A stretch of 33,655 nucleotides of DNA, from the NCBI RefSeq assembly GCF_004341885.1, contig NZ_SLVX01000035.1, positions 1 to 33,655 of the forward strand. The letters run 5' to 3'. This document shows, in pieces, positions 8,850 to 17,278 of this stretch. Position numbers and translations under genes: made by a program. Below the pieces are notes generated by a model. It worked only from the letters and a program-made list of their open reading frames with translations, was not told the DNA's origin and did no database searches. Source of the stretch: Shinella granuli (GTDB taxonomy: Bacteria; Pseudomonadota; Alphaproteobacteria; Rhizobiales; Rhizobiaceae). Each line of letters starts with the position of its first letter. Positions within the stretch are counted from its first letter, which is position 1.

Positions 8850-9053
8850 GTGAAGCCGGAAGAAATCAGGAAGCTCGAAGCCTACTTCAAGCGCAATCTC
8901 AACAAGGAGATTGTCGTGAAGGCCCGTCCGCGCAAGGACGAGTCCGCGGAAGTCTATCTCGGCGACGAATTCCTGGGCGTCATCTTCCGTGACGACGAGG
9001 ACGGGGAACTCTCCTACAACTTCTCCATGGCGATCCTCGACATCGATCTGTGA
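8850..9053 (+). CDS. DUF3126 family small protein
   Basis: This is a 67-residue acidic protein beginning KPEEIRKLEAYFKRNLNKEI and ending NFSMAILDIDL. The sequence matches my memory of the short DUF3126 family, which is widespread in alphaproteobacteria and has no known function. The start is GTG at 8850 with an ACGGAG-type ribosome site upstream; there is no in-frame ATG that would give this protein. It lies 153 bases after cysE and is followed by a strong terminator, so it probably ends the cysE transcription unit or is monocistronic. Confidence 0.85.
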   Translation: MKPEEIRKLEAYFKRNLNKEIVVKARPRKDESAEVYLGDEFLGVIFRDDEDGELSYNFSMAILDIDL

Positions 9054-9075
9054 TCTGCCGGCAATCGCACGGAAT

Positions 9076-9108
9076 AAAGGCCCGGTAGCCCTTGGCGCCG
9101 GGCCTTTT
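9076..9108 (+). terminator. Rho-independent terminator after the DUF3126 gene
   Basis: AAAGGCCCGG pairs with CCGGGCCTTT (10 bp) around a 12-base loop. The stem runs directly into TTTTCATTATAATTTT, the T-rich tail expected of an intrinsic terminator. Confidence 0.85.
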
Positions 9109-9190
9109 CATTATAATTTTGCGACAACTAGGCTTTTGTCAGCCCCAATAATCATGCCTATGACGCAAGGTCTTGCTTTGCCTGCGAAAT

Positions 9191-9238
9191 ATTGCATCGC
9201 AGCAATTCATTGACTTTTTTGTGCATCGCATATAGATT
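9191..9238 (+). promoter_or_regulatory. Phasin promoter with two TGCATCGCA sites
   Basis: TTGACT (9210-9215) and TAGATT (9233-9238) are 17 bases apart, a good sigma-70-type promoter. Two identical TGC-N3-GCA sites, TGCATCGCA, lie at 9193-9201 (upstream of -35) and 9222-9230 (between -35 and -10). TGC-rich inverted sites of this form are associated with the PHB-responsive repressor PhaR/AniA in alphaproteobacteria; assignment here is by analogy. Confidence 0.6.
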
Positions 9239-9273
9239 TTGGACCATATCACCGGGATCCAAAGGAGACTTCG

Positions 9274-9627
9274 ATGTTCAATTTCGACGAGGCAAACAAG
9301 AAGAGCAAGGAAGCCGTGGACGCGTTCGTCAAGAGCTACACGACGGCCGCACAGGGCTGGCAGGCGATCGCCACCGAAACGGCAGACTATTCCAAGAAGT
9401 CCTTCGAAAACGGCCTCGCCCACTTCGAGAAGCTCTCGGGCGTCAAGAGCGTCGAAGCCGCTCTCGAACTGCAGACCGCCTTCGTGAAGTCCTCCTATGA
9501 AGGTTTCGTCGCCGAAGCCACCAAGCTTGGCGAAATGTATGCCGATCTCGCCAAGGGCGCCTACAAGCCCTACGAAGCGCCGGTCGCCAAGGCCACTGCT
9601 GCCGCCAAGGCCGCCGTCGCCGCCTGA
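9274..9627 (+). CDS. Phasin family protein
   Basis: This is a granule-associated protein that coats polyhydroxybutyrate inclusions. The 117-residue product is a predicted amphipathic helical protein (FNFDEANKKSKEAVDAFVK to ELQTAFVKSSYEGFVAEATK) with an Ala/Lys-rich C-terminus (AKATAAAKAAVAA), the pattern of the phasin_2 family. AAAGGAG precedes the ATG with ideal spacing. It has its own promoter and a terminator behind it, so it is monocistronic. The twin TGCATCGCA sites suggest control by PHB availability through PhaR/AniA. Clear Lys/Glu preference and regular codon use suggest high expression. Confidence 0.92.
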   Translation: MFNFDEANKKSKEAVDAFVKSYTTAAQGWQAIATETADYSKKSFENGLAHFEKLSGVKSVEAALELQTAFVKSSYEGFVAEATKLGEMYADLAKGAYKPYEAPVAKATAAAKAAVAA

Positions 9628-9663
9628 TCTTTCAAAGTACTGCGTACGCGTATAGCGTTCATG

Positions 9664-9691
9664 GGCCGGCTGTGGGCAACCGCAGCCGGCC
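9664..9691 (+). terminator. Hairpin terminator after the phasin gene
   Basis: GGCCGGCTGTGG pairs with CCGCAGCCGGCC (12 bp including one G-T pair) around the GNRA-type loop GCAA. The following sequence has only two T residues, so it may act as a terminator or as a 3' stabiliser. Confidence 0.65.
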
Positions 9692-9772
9692 TTCGCGCGT
9701 TCCGGGGATTGCGCGAGGCTGACGCAGCGGCAGCAAATTTCGCTATTTCCTTCGGATGACCCGCGATTATGA

Positions 9773-9800
9773 TTGCAGTGCGAAGCGGGGGTCTTACAAT
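9773..9800 (+). promoter_or_regulatory. Candidate clpSA promoter
   Basis: TTGCAG and TACAAT are separated by 16 bases, a good sigma-70-type match. It lies about 100 bases before the clpS start, in the 273-base gap after the phasin gene, where no gene is seen. Confidence 0.55.
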
Positions 9801-9900
9801 CGTGTGCCGAGACATTAGATAACAGGTCCAGAAGACAACCTCGGACAGGCGGTACGCCACAGGTAAGCGACCGCGATCAAGGGCCCGCACAGTCAAGGGA

Positions 9901-10263
9901 ATGAAGACGAAAATGGATGTGAGACGGGTTCGAATGCAGGATGGGGAAGGCGGCGGCGACACTCCCGGTCGCAGCACCTCCGTCATTACCCGCACGAAAC
10001 CTAAGACGAAGAAGCCGAGCCTGTATCGCGTCCTGCTTCTCAATGATGATTATACGCCCATGGAGTTTGTGATCCACATCCTGGAACGTTTCTTCCAGAA
10101 GGACCGGGAAGCGGCCACGCGGATCATGCTGCATGTGCACAATCATGGCGTAGGCGAGTGTGGCGTGTTCACCTACGAGGTTGCCGAAACCAAAGTGACA
10201 CAGGTGATGGATTTCTCCCGCCAGCACCAGCATCCGCTGCAATGTGTCATGGAAAAGAAATGA
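9901..10263 (+). CDS. clpS: ClpS, ATP-dependent protease adaptor
   Basis: This adaptor binds N-degron substrates and delivers them to ClpAP. The 120-residue protein has a disordered N-terminal arm followed by the ClpS core: [24 protein letters not shown], and [22 protein letters not shown]. The [10 protein letters not shown] segment and the downstream MLHVH form the N-degron pocket of the family. The first ATG at 9901 is used; the ATG at 9913 is an alternative four codons in. It lies nine bases upstream of clpA, the usual coupled pair, and is probably expressed from the candidate promoter at 9773. Confidence 0.95.
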   Translation: MKTKMDVRRVRMQDGEGGGDTPGRSTSVITRTKPKTKKPSLYRVLLLNDDYTPMEFVIHILERFFQKDREAATRIMLHVHNHGVGECGVFTYEVAETKVTQVMDFSRQHQHPLQCVMEKK

Positions 10264-10272
10264 GGAACGAAC

Positions 10273-12783
10273 GTGCCAACATTTTCTGCCAGCCTTGAAA
10301 AGGCCCTCCACCAGGCACTGACCTATGCGAACGAGCGCCATCACGAATATGCGACGCTCGAACATCTCCTGCTCGCCCTGATCGACGACGGAGATGCGGC
10401 CGCCGTGATGGGCGCCTGCAACGTCAATCTCGACGTTCTGCGCAAGACCGTCACCGATTATGTCGACCATGATCTCGCCAACCTGGTGACGGGTTACGAG
10501 GAGGATTCCAAGCCGACCTCCGGCTTCCAGCGCGTCATCCAGCGCGCGGTGATCCATGTCCAGTCCTCCGGCCGCGAGGAAGTGACCGGCGCCAACGTGC
10601 TCGTCGCGATCTTCGCCGAGCGCGAGAGCCATGCCGCCTATTTCCTGCAGGAGCAGGAGATGACGCGCTACGACGCCGTCAACTTCATCTCGCACGGCAT
10701 CGGCAAGCGCCCCGGCACCTCCGAGCAGCGCCCGGTGCGCGGCGCGGATGACGCCGAGAACGAACAGAAGCAGACCCGCGGCGCCAACGAGCAGGAGGAG
10801 CCCGCCAAGAAGCAGGACGCCCTGACGGCCTACTGCGTCAACCTCAACGAGAAGGCGAAGGGCGGCAAGATCGATCCGCTGATCGGCCGTCACGCCGAGG
10901 TCAACCGCACGATCCAGGTCCTGTGCCGTCGTTCCAAGAACAACCCGCTCTATGTGGGCGATCCCGGCGTCGGCAAGACGGCCATCGCCGAGGGCCTCGC
11001 CAAGCGCATCGTCGAAGGCAAGGTGCCGGAAGCGCTGGCCGACGCGACGATCTTCTCGCTCGACATGGGCACGCTGCTCGCCGGCACCCGCTATCGCGGT
11101 GACTTCGAGGAGCGCCTGAAGCAGGTCGTCAAGGAACTGGAAGACTATCCGGGCGCCGTCCTCTTCATCGACGAGATCCATACGGTCATCGGCGCGGGCG
11201 CCACCTCGGGCGGCGCGATGGACGCCTCGAACCTCCTGAAGCCGGCGCTCTCCTCCGGCGCGATCCGCTGCATCGGCTCGACGACCTACAAGGAATACCG
11301 CCAGTTCTTCGAGAAGGACCGGGCGCTTGTCCGCCGCTTCCAGAAGATCGACGTCAACGAGCCGACCATCGACGACACGATCGAGATCATGAAGGGGCTA
11401 AAACCCTATTTCGAGGAGTATCACAAGCTCCGCTATTCCAACGAGGCGATCAAGACCGCGGTGGAACTGTCGGCGCGCTACATCAACGACCGCAAGCTGC
11501 CGGACAAGGCGATCGACGTGATCGACGAGACCGGCGCGGCCCAGATGCTGCTGCCCGCCGGCAAGCGCCGCAAGCTGATCACCGAGAAGGAGATCGAGGC
11601 GACTATCGCCACCATGGCCCGCATTCCGCCGAAGACCGTGTCGAAGGACGACGAGCAGGTGCTCGCCAACCTCGACAAGGAGCTGCGCTCGGTCGTCTAC
11701 GGCCAGGACCTCGCCATCGAGGCGCTGTCGTCGGCGATCAAGCTGTCGCGGGCCGGTCTTCGCGAACCGAACAAGCCGATCGGCTGCTACCTGTTCTCCG
11801 GCCCCACCGGCGTCGGCAAGACGGAAGTCGCCAAGCAACTCGCAGCGTCGCTCGGCGTGGAGCTCCTGCGCTTCGACATGTCGGAATACATGGAGCGGCA
11901 CACGGTTTCCCGCCTGCTCGGGGCACCTCCCGGCTATGTCGGCTTCGATCAGGGCGGCCTCCTGACCGACGGCGTCGACCAGCATCCGCATTGCGTGCTG
12001 CTGCTCGACGAGATCGAGAAGGCGCATCCGGACCTCTACAACATCCTGTTGCAGGTCATGGATCACGGCTCGCTGACCGACCATAACGGCAAGAAGATCG
12101 ACTTCCGCAACGTCATCCTGATCATGACGACCAATGCGGGCGCTTCCGACATGGCGAAAGCCGCCATCGGCTTCGGCTCGTCCAAGCGCGAGGGCGAGGA
12201 CATGGAGGCGATCAACCGCCTGTTCACGCCGGAATTCCGCAACCGCCTCGATGCGATCATCCCGTTCGGCTCGCTGCCGACGCCGGTCATCCACCAGGTC
12301 GTGCAGAAGTTCGTCATGCAACTGGAAACCCAGCTTGCCGAGCGCAACGTCACCTTCGATCTCCAGCCCGAGGCGATCTCCTGGCTGGCGGAGAAGGGCT
12401 ACGACGAGAAGATGGGTGCCCGCCCGCTGGCGCGCGTCATCCAGGAGAACATCAAGAAGAAGCTCGCCGACGAGATCCTCTTCGGCAAGCTGAAGAAGGG
12501 CGGCGTCGTGCGCGTCACCGTCGGCCTGAAGGAAGACGGCTCGAAGGGCCTGATCCTCGACGCCGTGCCGGAAACCGCGCCGATCAAGCCGAAGGCCGAG
12601 GTCGAGGAGGCAGCCGCCAAGAAGGCCAAGCCCCGCAAGCCCAAGGAGACCGTCGCCGCCGAGGCCGCGCCCGCCAAGGCCCGCGCTTCGAAGAAGGCGG
12701 TGGAGGCCAAGGCCGAGGAGCCGAAGGACGAGCCGCCGCGCAAGGCGTCCGGCGCCGTTCCCAAGGTGCCGCGCAAGAAATAA
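10273..12783 (+). CDS. clpA: ClpA, ATP-dependent Clp protease ATP-binding subunit
   Basis: This is the AAA+ unfoldase that feeds proteins into ClpP. The 836-residue product has the Clp N-domain and then D1 with Walker A GDPGVGKT (229-236) and Walker B VLFIDE (296-301). D2 follows with Walker A GPTGVGKT (510-517) and Walker B VLLLDEIEK. The ClpP-contact loop falls in D2 near IGFGSS. The start is GTG with GAGGAA upstream. The protein is about 80 residues longer than E. coli ClpA because of a C-terminal tail rich in Ala, Lys, Pro and Glu, which looks disordered and reads through in frame to a normal stop. Confidence 0.97.
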   Translation: MPTFSASLEKALHQALTYANERHHEYATLEHLLLALIDDGDAAAVMGACNVNLDVLRKTVTDYVDHDLANLVTGYEEDSKPTSGFQRVIQRAVIHVQSSGREEVTGANVLVAIFAERESHAAYFLQEQEMTRYDAVNFISHGIGKRPGTSEQRPVRGADDAENEQKQTRGANEQEEPAKKQDALTAYCVNLNEKAKGGKIDPLIGRHAEVNRTIQVLCRRSKNNPLYVGDPGVGKTAIAEGLAKRIVEGKVPEALADATIFSLDMGTLLAGTRYRGDFEERLKQVVKELEDYPGAVLFIDEIHTVIGAGATSGGAMDASNLLKPALSSGAIRCIGSTTYKEYRQFFEKDRALVRRFQKIDVNEPTIDDTIEIMKGLKPYFEEYHKLRYSNEAIKTAVELSARYINDRKLPDKAIDVIDETGAAQMLLPAGKRRKLITEKEIEATIATMARIPPKTVSKDDEQVLANLDKELRSVVYGQDLAIEALSSAIKLSRAGLREPNKPIGCYLFSGPTGVGKTEVAKQLAASLGVELLRFDMSEYMERHTVSRLLGAPPGYVGFDQGGLLTDGVDQHPHCVLLLDEIEKAHPDLYNILLQVMDHGSLTDHNGKKIDFRNVILIMTTNAGASDMAKAAIGFGSSKREGEDMEAINRLFTPEFRNRLDAIIPFGSLPTPVIHQVVQKFVMQLETQLAERNVTFDLQPEAISWLAEKGYDEKMGARPLARVIQENIKKKLADEILFGKLKKGGVVRVTVGLKEDGSKGLILDAVPETAPIKPKAEVEEAAAKKAKPRKPKETVAAEAAPAKARASKKAVEAKAEEPKDEPPRKASGAVPKVPRKK

Positions 12784-12800
12784 CGGTTTGCAGATTGAAG

Positions 12801-12826
12801 GGGCCGGGCAGGCGACTGCCCGGCCC
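12801..12826 (+). terminator. Terminator after clpA
   Basis: GGGCCGGGCAG pairs perfectly with CTGCCCGGCCC (11 bp) around a GCGA tetraloop, 17 bases after the clpA stop. It is followed by ATATTGTTG, a modest T-rich tail. Confidence 0.8.
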
Positions 12827-12887
12827 ATATTGTTGAAGAAATGGCGCAAGCCACCCTGCCAAGCCGGTCCCATACGATCGCAAACCG

Positions 12888-12984
12888 CGCCCACCCTCTG
12901 TCGTCATCCTCGGCCCCGAGCCGAGGATCCACAAGCGCGGGCGTGGCGTGGATGGTCGGGTCAAGCCCGACCATGACGGAGGGG
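12888..12984. repeat. Two-hairpin intergenic repeat (RIME-like), copy 1
   Basis: Two 9-bp hairpins with five-base loops stand side by side: ATCCTCGGC/GCCGAGGAT (12906-12928) and ATGGTCGGG/CCCGACCAT (12952-12974). The same element occurs in reverse orientation at 18139-18234, sharing 38 identical bases (12945-12982). The layout of two palindromes in about 100 bases resembles the Rhizobium intergenic mosaic elements. It lies in the 237-base clpA-azlC gap, where no gene is seen. Confidence 0.8.
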
Positions 12985-13020
12985 TAGCCGTCCGGCTTTG
13001 TTTTTCTGCAAGAGAATTGA

Positions 13021-13755
13021 ATGACCGCCCCGCCAGACCCCCAATCCCAGAGCCACTGGTTCCTCCTCGGCATGCGCGGCATCTTCAGCCTGCCGGCGAT
13101 CATCCTGATGCTGTCCTTCGTGGGGTTCGCCGCCTTCACGGCGGAGGCGAAGGTGCCGGTCGACCAGGTGATGTTCATGACCGGCATGGTCTGGGCGCTG
13201 CCGGCCAAGGTGATTCTCGTCGGCTCCATGCTGTCGGGCGCACACATCGCGACGGCGTTCCTCGCGGTGACGTTGTCCTCGGTGCGCATGATGCCGATGG
13301 TGGCGGCGCTCATCCCGGAAATCCGTGACCGCCGCACGCCGACCTGGCTGCTGCTGATCGTCTCGCATTTCGTCGCCATCACCGCCTGGGTCTTCGCGAT
13401 GGAGAAGGTGCGGGACGTGCCGCGCGGCGGCCGCGTCGCCTTCTTCGCCGGCTTCGGCGTGACGCTGACGCTCACCAATATCGTGCTCGTCGGCCTCGTC
13501 TATGGCGCGGTCTCGGAGTTCCCGCCCATCGTCTCCGGCTGCCTGTTTTTCCTGACGCCGGTCTATTTTCTCACCTCGATCTGGATTTCCGCGCGCCACC
13601 GGGTGATCTACTGGGCGCTCGGCATCGGGCTCGCGCTCGGCACCATCTTCGCGGTGGTCGCGCCCGAATACGACATCCTGCTGGCCGGCGTCATCGGCGG
13701 CACCGCGGCCTGGTGGGGCGAGCGCGCGCTGCGCCGCCGGGAGGCGGCGCGATGA
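13021..13755 (+). CDS. AzlC family membrane protein
   Basis: This is an integral membrane protein of the AzlC family, the large subunit of branched-chain amino-acid exporters such as AzlCD/BrnFE. The 244-residue product has repeated hydrophobic spans (for example GIFSLPAIILMLSFVGFAAF) and the family-typical GAHIATAFLAVTLSSVRMMPM region. The ATG overlaps no upstream gene; the ribosome site is AGAGAAT-like and weak. Its stop overlaps the start of the AzlD-like gene by two bases, so the two should be made together. The substrate is inferred only from the family. Palindromic repeats lie on both sides of the pair. Confidence 0.88.
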   Translation: MTAPPDPQSQSHWFLLGMRGIFSLPAIILMLSFVGFAAFTAEAKVPVDQVMFMTGMVWALPAKVILVGSMLSGAHIATAFLAVTLSSVRMMPMVAALIPEIRDRRTPTWLLLIVSHFVAITAWVFAMEKVRDVPRGGRVAFFAGFGVTLTLTNIVLVGLVYGAVSEFPPIVSGCLFFLTPVYFLTSIWISARHRVIYWALGIGLALGTIFAVVAPEYDILLAGVIGGTAAWWGERALRRREAAR

Positions 13756-14096
13756 GCTTCGACGGTCTCTGGCCCTATATCTACATCGCCATCGCCGGCT
13801 GGCTGGCGACGGATCTCTGGCGCTGGGCGGGCGTCATCGCCGGCAACCGCATCGACGAACGGTCCGAGCTCCTGAACTGGGTGAGGGCAGTGGCGACGGC
13901 GCTGGTGGCGGCGGTCATCGCCAAGCTGATCGTCTTCCCGACCGGCACGCTGGAGGCCTCGCCTCTCTGGCTGCGGCTCGGGGCCGTCATGTTCGGCGGC
14001 CTCTGCTTCTTCATCGGTGGCCGCTTCCGCCAGATCGCCGGCATTGCCGCGGCCATCGCGTTCCTTGCCGCGGGGCTGGTCTTGCTGGGTGTTTGA
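13752..14096 (+). CDS. AzlD domain protein
   Basis: This 114-residue membrane protein is the small partner of AzlC-type exporters. Hydrophobic spans are visible at about 8-26 (WPYIYIAIAGWLATDLW), 45-65 and 75-114. The start ATG overlaps the AzlC stop (ATGA), which is better supported than the longer open frame from 13713, because that would extend into AzlC in another frame with unlikely composition. The family usually has about 100-110 residues, so the length fits. It is followed 24 bases later by a palindromic repeat and then by the end of the convergent HIT gene. Confidence 0.85.
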   Translation: MSFDGLWPYIYIAIAGWLATDLWRWAGVIAGNRIDERSELLNWVRAVATALVAAVIAKLIVFPTGTLEASPLWLRLGAVMFGGLCFFIGGRFRQIAGIAAAIAFLAAGLVLLGV

Positions 14097-14120
14097 AACG
14101 GGCGATTCCGTGTGGGGTTT

Positions 14121-14260
14121 GCCCCTCACCCTAACCCTCTCCCCGCAAGCGGGGAGAGGGGACCTGCCCCACGAACGGGACTTGTTTGAGGAAACCGGCG
14201 CGGCATATCCCCTTCTCCCCGTTCACGGGGAGAAGGCGGCCGGCAGGCCGGATGAGGGGC
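14121..14260. repeat. 140-bp composite palindromic element with terminal inverted repeats
   Basis: Two 12-bp inverted repeats, CCCTCTCCCCGC/GCGGGGAGAGGG (14135-14160) and CCTTCTCCCCGT/ACGGGGAGAAGG (14211-14236), sit inside outer ends GCCCCTCA (14121-14128) and TGAGGGGC (14253-14260), which are inverted copies of each other. Similar CCCTCTCCCC palindromes are very common between genes in Rhizobiales. It occupies the space between two convergent genes, so it can also serve as a two-way terminator. Confidence 0.75.
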
Positions 14261-14271
14261 CGCGCGATATG

Positions 14272-14697
14272 TCAGCCCTTCAGCGCCTTGCGCAGCTTCT
14301 CCGCATTGGCCGCGAGCACGCCCTGGTCCTCCATCGTGCCGGAATGCGGCTTCAGCGGCTGGCCCTCGACGCGCGGGATGACGTGGAAATGCAGGTGGTA
14401 GACGGTCTGGCCGGCGGCCGGTTCGTTGAACTGCATGACGGTGACGCCGTCAGCCTCGAAAGCCTCCTTGGCGGCGGCCGCCACCTTCTGCACCACCGGC
14501 AGCAGGCGCGACAGCGTCTGCGGGGCGGCGTCGAGGATGTTGCGCGACGGCGTCTTGGGGATGACGAGCGTGTGCCCGTTCGCCTGCGGCATCACGTCCA
14601 TGAAGGCAACGGCGTCGTCGTCCTCGTAGACGCGGTGCGCGGGGATCTCGCCGCGCAGGATCTTCGCGAAGATGTTGTTCGTGTCGTAGGCGGTCAT
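14272..14697 (-). CDS. HIT family nucleotide hydrolase/transferase
   Basis: This 141-residue protein has the histidine triad HLHFHVIP with His101, His103 and His105, and the N-terminal IFAKILRGEIPAHRVYEDD typical of Hint-like proteins. Such enzymes hydrolyse purine nucleoside phosphoramidates or related nucleotide conjugates; the physiological substrate is not known here. The start is the ATG giving MTAYDTNNIF. It is the last gene of a minus-strand operon, 17 bases after the FemAB-like gene, and converges on the azlCD pair across the palindromic element. Confidence 0.92.
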   Translation of the reverse strand: MTAYDTNNIFAKILRGEIPAHRVYEDDDAVAFMDVMPQANGHTLVIPKTPSRNILDAAPQTLSRLLPVVQKVAAAAKEAFEADGVTVMQFNEPAAGQTVYHLHFHVIPRVEGQPLKPHSGTMEDQGVLAANAEKLRKALKG

Positions 14698-14714
14698 GCT
14701 CGTCTCCGATGTGC

Positions 14715-15908
<1,194 letters not shown>

Positions 15909-15909
15909 G

Positions 15910-16635
15910 TTATGCCGTCAGCGGCTCGCGCGGATCGAAGCCCTCGAAGGTCATCTGGTCCGCGTTGAGCGCCGTGATCGTGCGCGCCTCGTCGTCGCGC
16001 ACGGTCCAGGTGATGACCTGCCGGCCGAGGTCGCGCTGCCGGCTGACGAAGGCGTTCGGCAGATGGCCGTAATAATAGGAGATGAAATCGAGCCCGAGCT
16101 GCATCGCCTCCTCGTGCACGGCGAAGTTTTCCGGCCGCGCGCCTTCCGCCGTCAGGCCGACGGGACGGCTGGTGCCGATCGCCTTGAGGTCCTTCAAGAG
16201 CCAATGGTCGAAGCTCATCAGCGCGACGGGGCCGTCATAGTCTTCGATCGTGTCGAGCACGGCCATGGCGAAGCCGTCGTCATCGCCCTCGCGCCCCTTC
16301 AGCTCCAGGACGAGCGGCACGCGGCCCTTCACGAGGTCGAGGAGCTGCCGGAGCGTCGGCACGCCGTCCTGCGTGCCGCCGACCTTCAGGAGGCCGAGTT
16401 CGGCGGCGGTGCGCTGGCGCACGTCCCCCTCGATGCCGCAGAGCCGCTTCAGGTCGTCGTCATGGAACACGACGGGAATGGCATCGGCGGCATAGTGCAG
16501 GTCGCATTCGATGGCAAAGCCGGCATCGGCCGCGCGGGCGAAGGCGGAGAGCGTGTTTTCCCAGACCTTGCGGTTGAGATCGTGATAGCCGCGATGGGCG
16601 ATCGGCCGCTCGGTCAGCCAGTGGAATTTCTGCAT
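15910..16635 (-). CDS. Glycerophosphodiester phosphodiesterase family protein
   Basis: This protein is expected to hydrolyse glycerophosphodiesters to glycerol-3-phosphate and an alcohol. The 241-residue product has the GDPD signature: AHRGYHDL with His14, WENTLSAF, the metal-binding IECDLHYAAD, and the second catalytic His in VVFHDDDLKRL. No signal peptide is visible, suggesting a cytoplasmic enzyme. The ATG shares one base with the RidA stop (TGATG), strong support for this start and for coupling. The longer open frame upstream simply runs through ridA in another frame. Confidence 0.92.
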   Translation of the reverse strand: MQKFHWLTERPIAHRGYHDLNRKVWENTLSAFARAADAGFAIECDLHYAADAIPVVFHDDDLKRLCGIEGDVRQRTAAELGLLKVGGTQDGVPTLRQLLDLVKGRVPLVLELKGREGDDDGFAMAVLDTIEDYDGPVALMSFDHWLLKDLKAIGTSRPVGLTAEGARPENFAVHEEAMQLGLDFISYYYGHLPNAFVSRQRDLGRQVITWTVRDDEARTITALNADQMTFEGFDPREPLTA

Positions 16636-17099
16636 CAGGCGATTTCCATGATGGCGTCGATCTCGACGGCCGCATTCAGGGGAAGCGCGGCCATGCCGAC
16701 GGCGGCGCGGGCATGCTTGCCGGCATCGCCGAGGGCCGCGACGAGGAAGTTCGACGCGCCGTTGATGACGAGGTGCTGTTCGACGAAATCCGGCGCGGAG
16801 GCGACGAAGCCGTTGATCTTGATGATGCGCTTGATGCGCGAGAGGTCGCCGAGGGCGGCCTTGGCCTGGGCGAGAAGGCCGAGAGCGCACAGTTCCGCCG
16901 CCTTCTGGCCGCCGGGCACGTCGACATTCCCGCCGAGATGGCCGGTGACGGCGAGCTTGCCGTCCAGCATCGGCAACTGGCCGGAAATGTGGAGCACGTT
17001 GCCGCTGATGACGAAGGGCACGTAGTTGGCGGCCGGCGCTGCGGCCACGGGAATGTCGTAGCCCAGTTCCTTGACGCGGTTTTCGATTTCAGCGGACAT
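16635..17099 (-). CDS. RidA family protein
   Basis: This is a YjgF/YER057c/UK114-fold protein; canonical members hydrolyse reactive enamine/imine intermediates from PLP enzymes. The 154-residue product carries the C-terminal signature RAAVGMAALPLNAAVEIDAI, including the conserved Arg. It is longer than the about 128-residue E. coli RidA because of an N-terminal extension (MSAEIENRVKELGYDIP), which is common in the alphaproteobacterial 150-residue subgroup, so deaminase activity is less certain. It appears to head the minus-strand operon ridA-GDPD-FemAB-HIT and is divergent from eipB. Confidence 0.9.
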   Translation of the reverse strand: MSAEIENRVKELGYDIPVAAAPAANYVPFVISGNVLHISGQLPMLDGKLAVTGHLGGNVDVPGGQKAAELCALGLLAQAKAALGDLSRIKRIIKINGFVASAPDFVEQHLVINGASNFLVAALGDAGKHARAAVGMAALPLNAAVEIDAIMEIA

Positions 17100-17278
17100 T
17101 CCGGTCTCCGTTTCTTGTCGCCGGTCCATAGATAGGAGCGGCGAGGGGCGGCTGTGAGGGGCATTGCGGCGCGGATCGTCGCAATGGTGGAAATGAAGTT
17201 GGCAAGACGTGGATATTGCCTCGCTTTTGCCGGAAGAGTTCATATAACATCACGACCGACTTCAACAGGAGGAAACGG

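Noticed and set aside
11398-12894. 498-codon minus-strand frame opposite clpA
   Set aside because: Shadow of clpA; it runs through the terminator and has no recognisable motif.
12888-12984. CRISPR repeat or tRNA-like gene at the two-hairpin element
   Set aside because: There is no regular series of repeats and spacers, and the two hairpins do not make a cloverleaf. The second copy 5 kb away is inverted.
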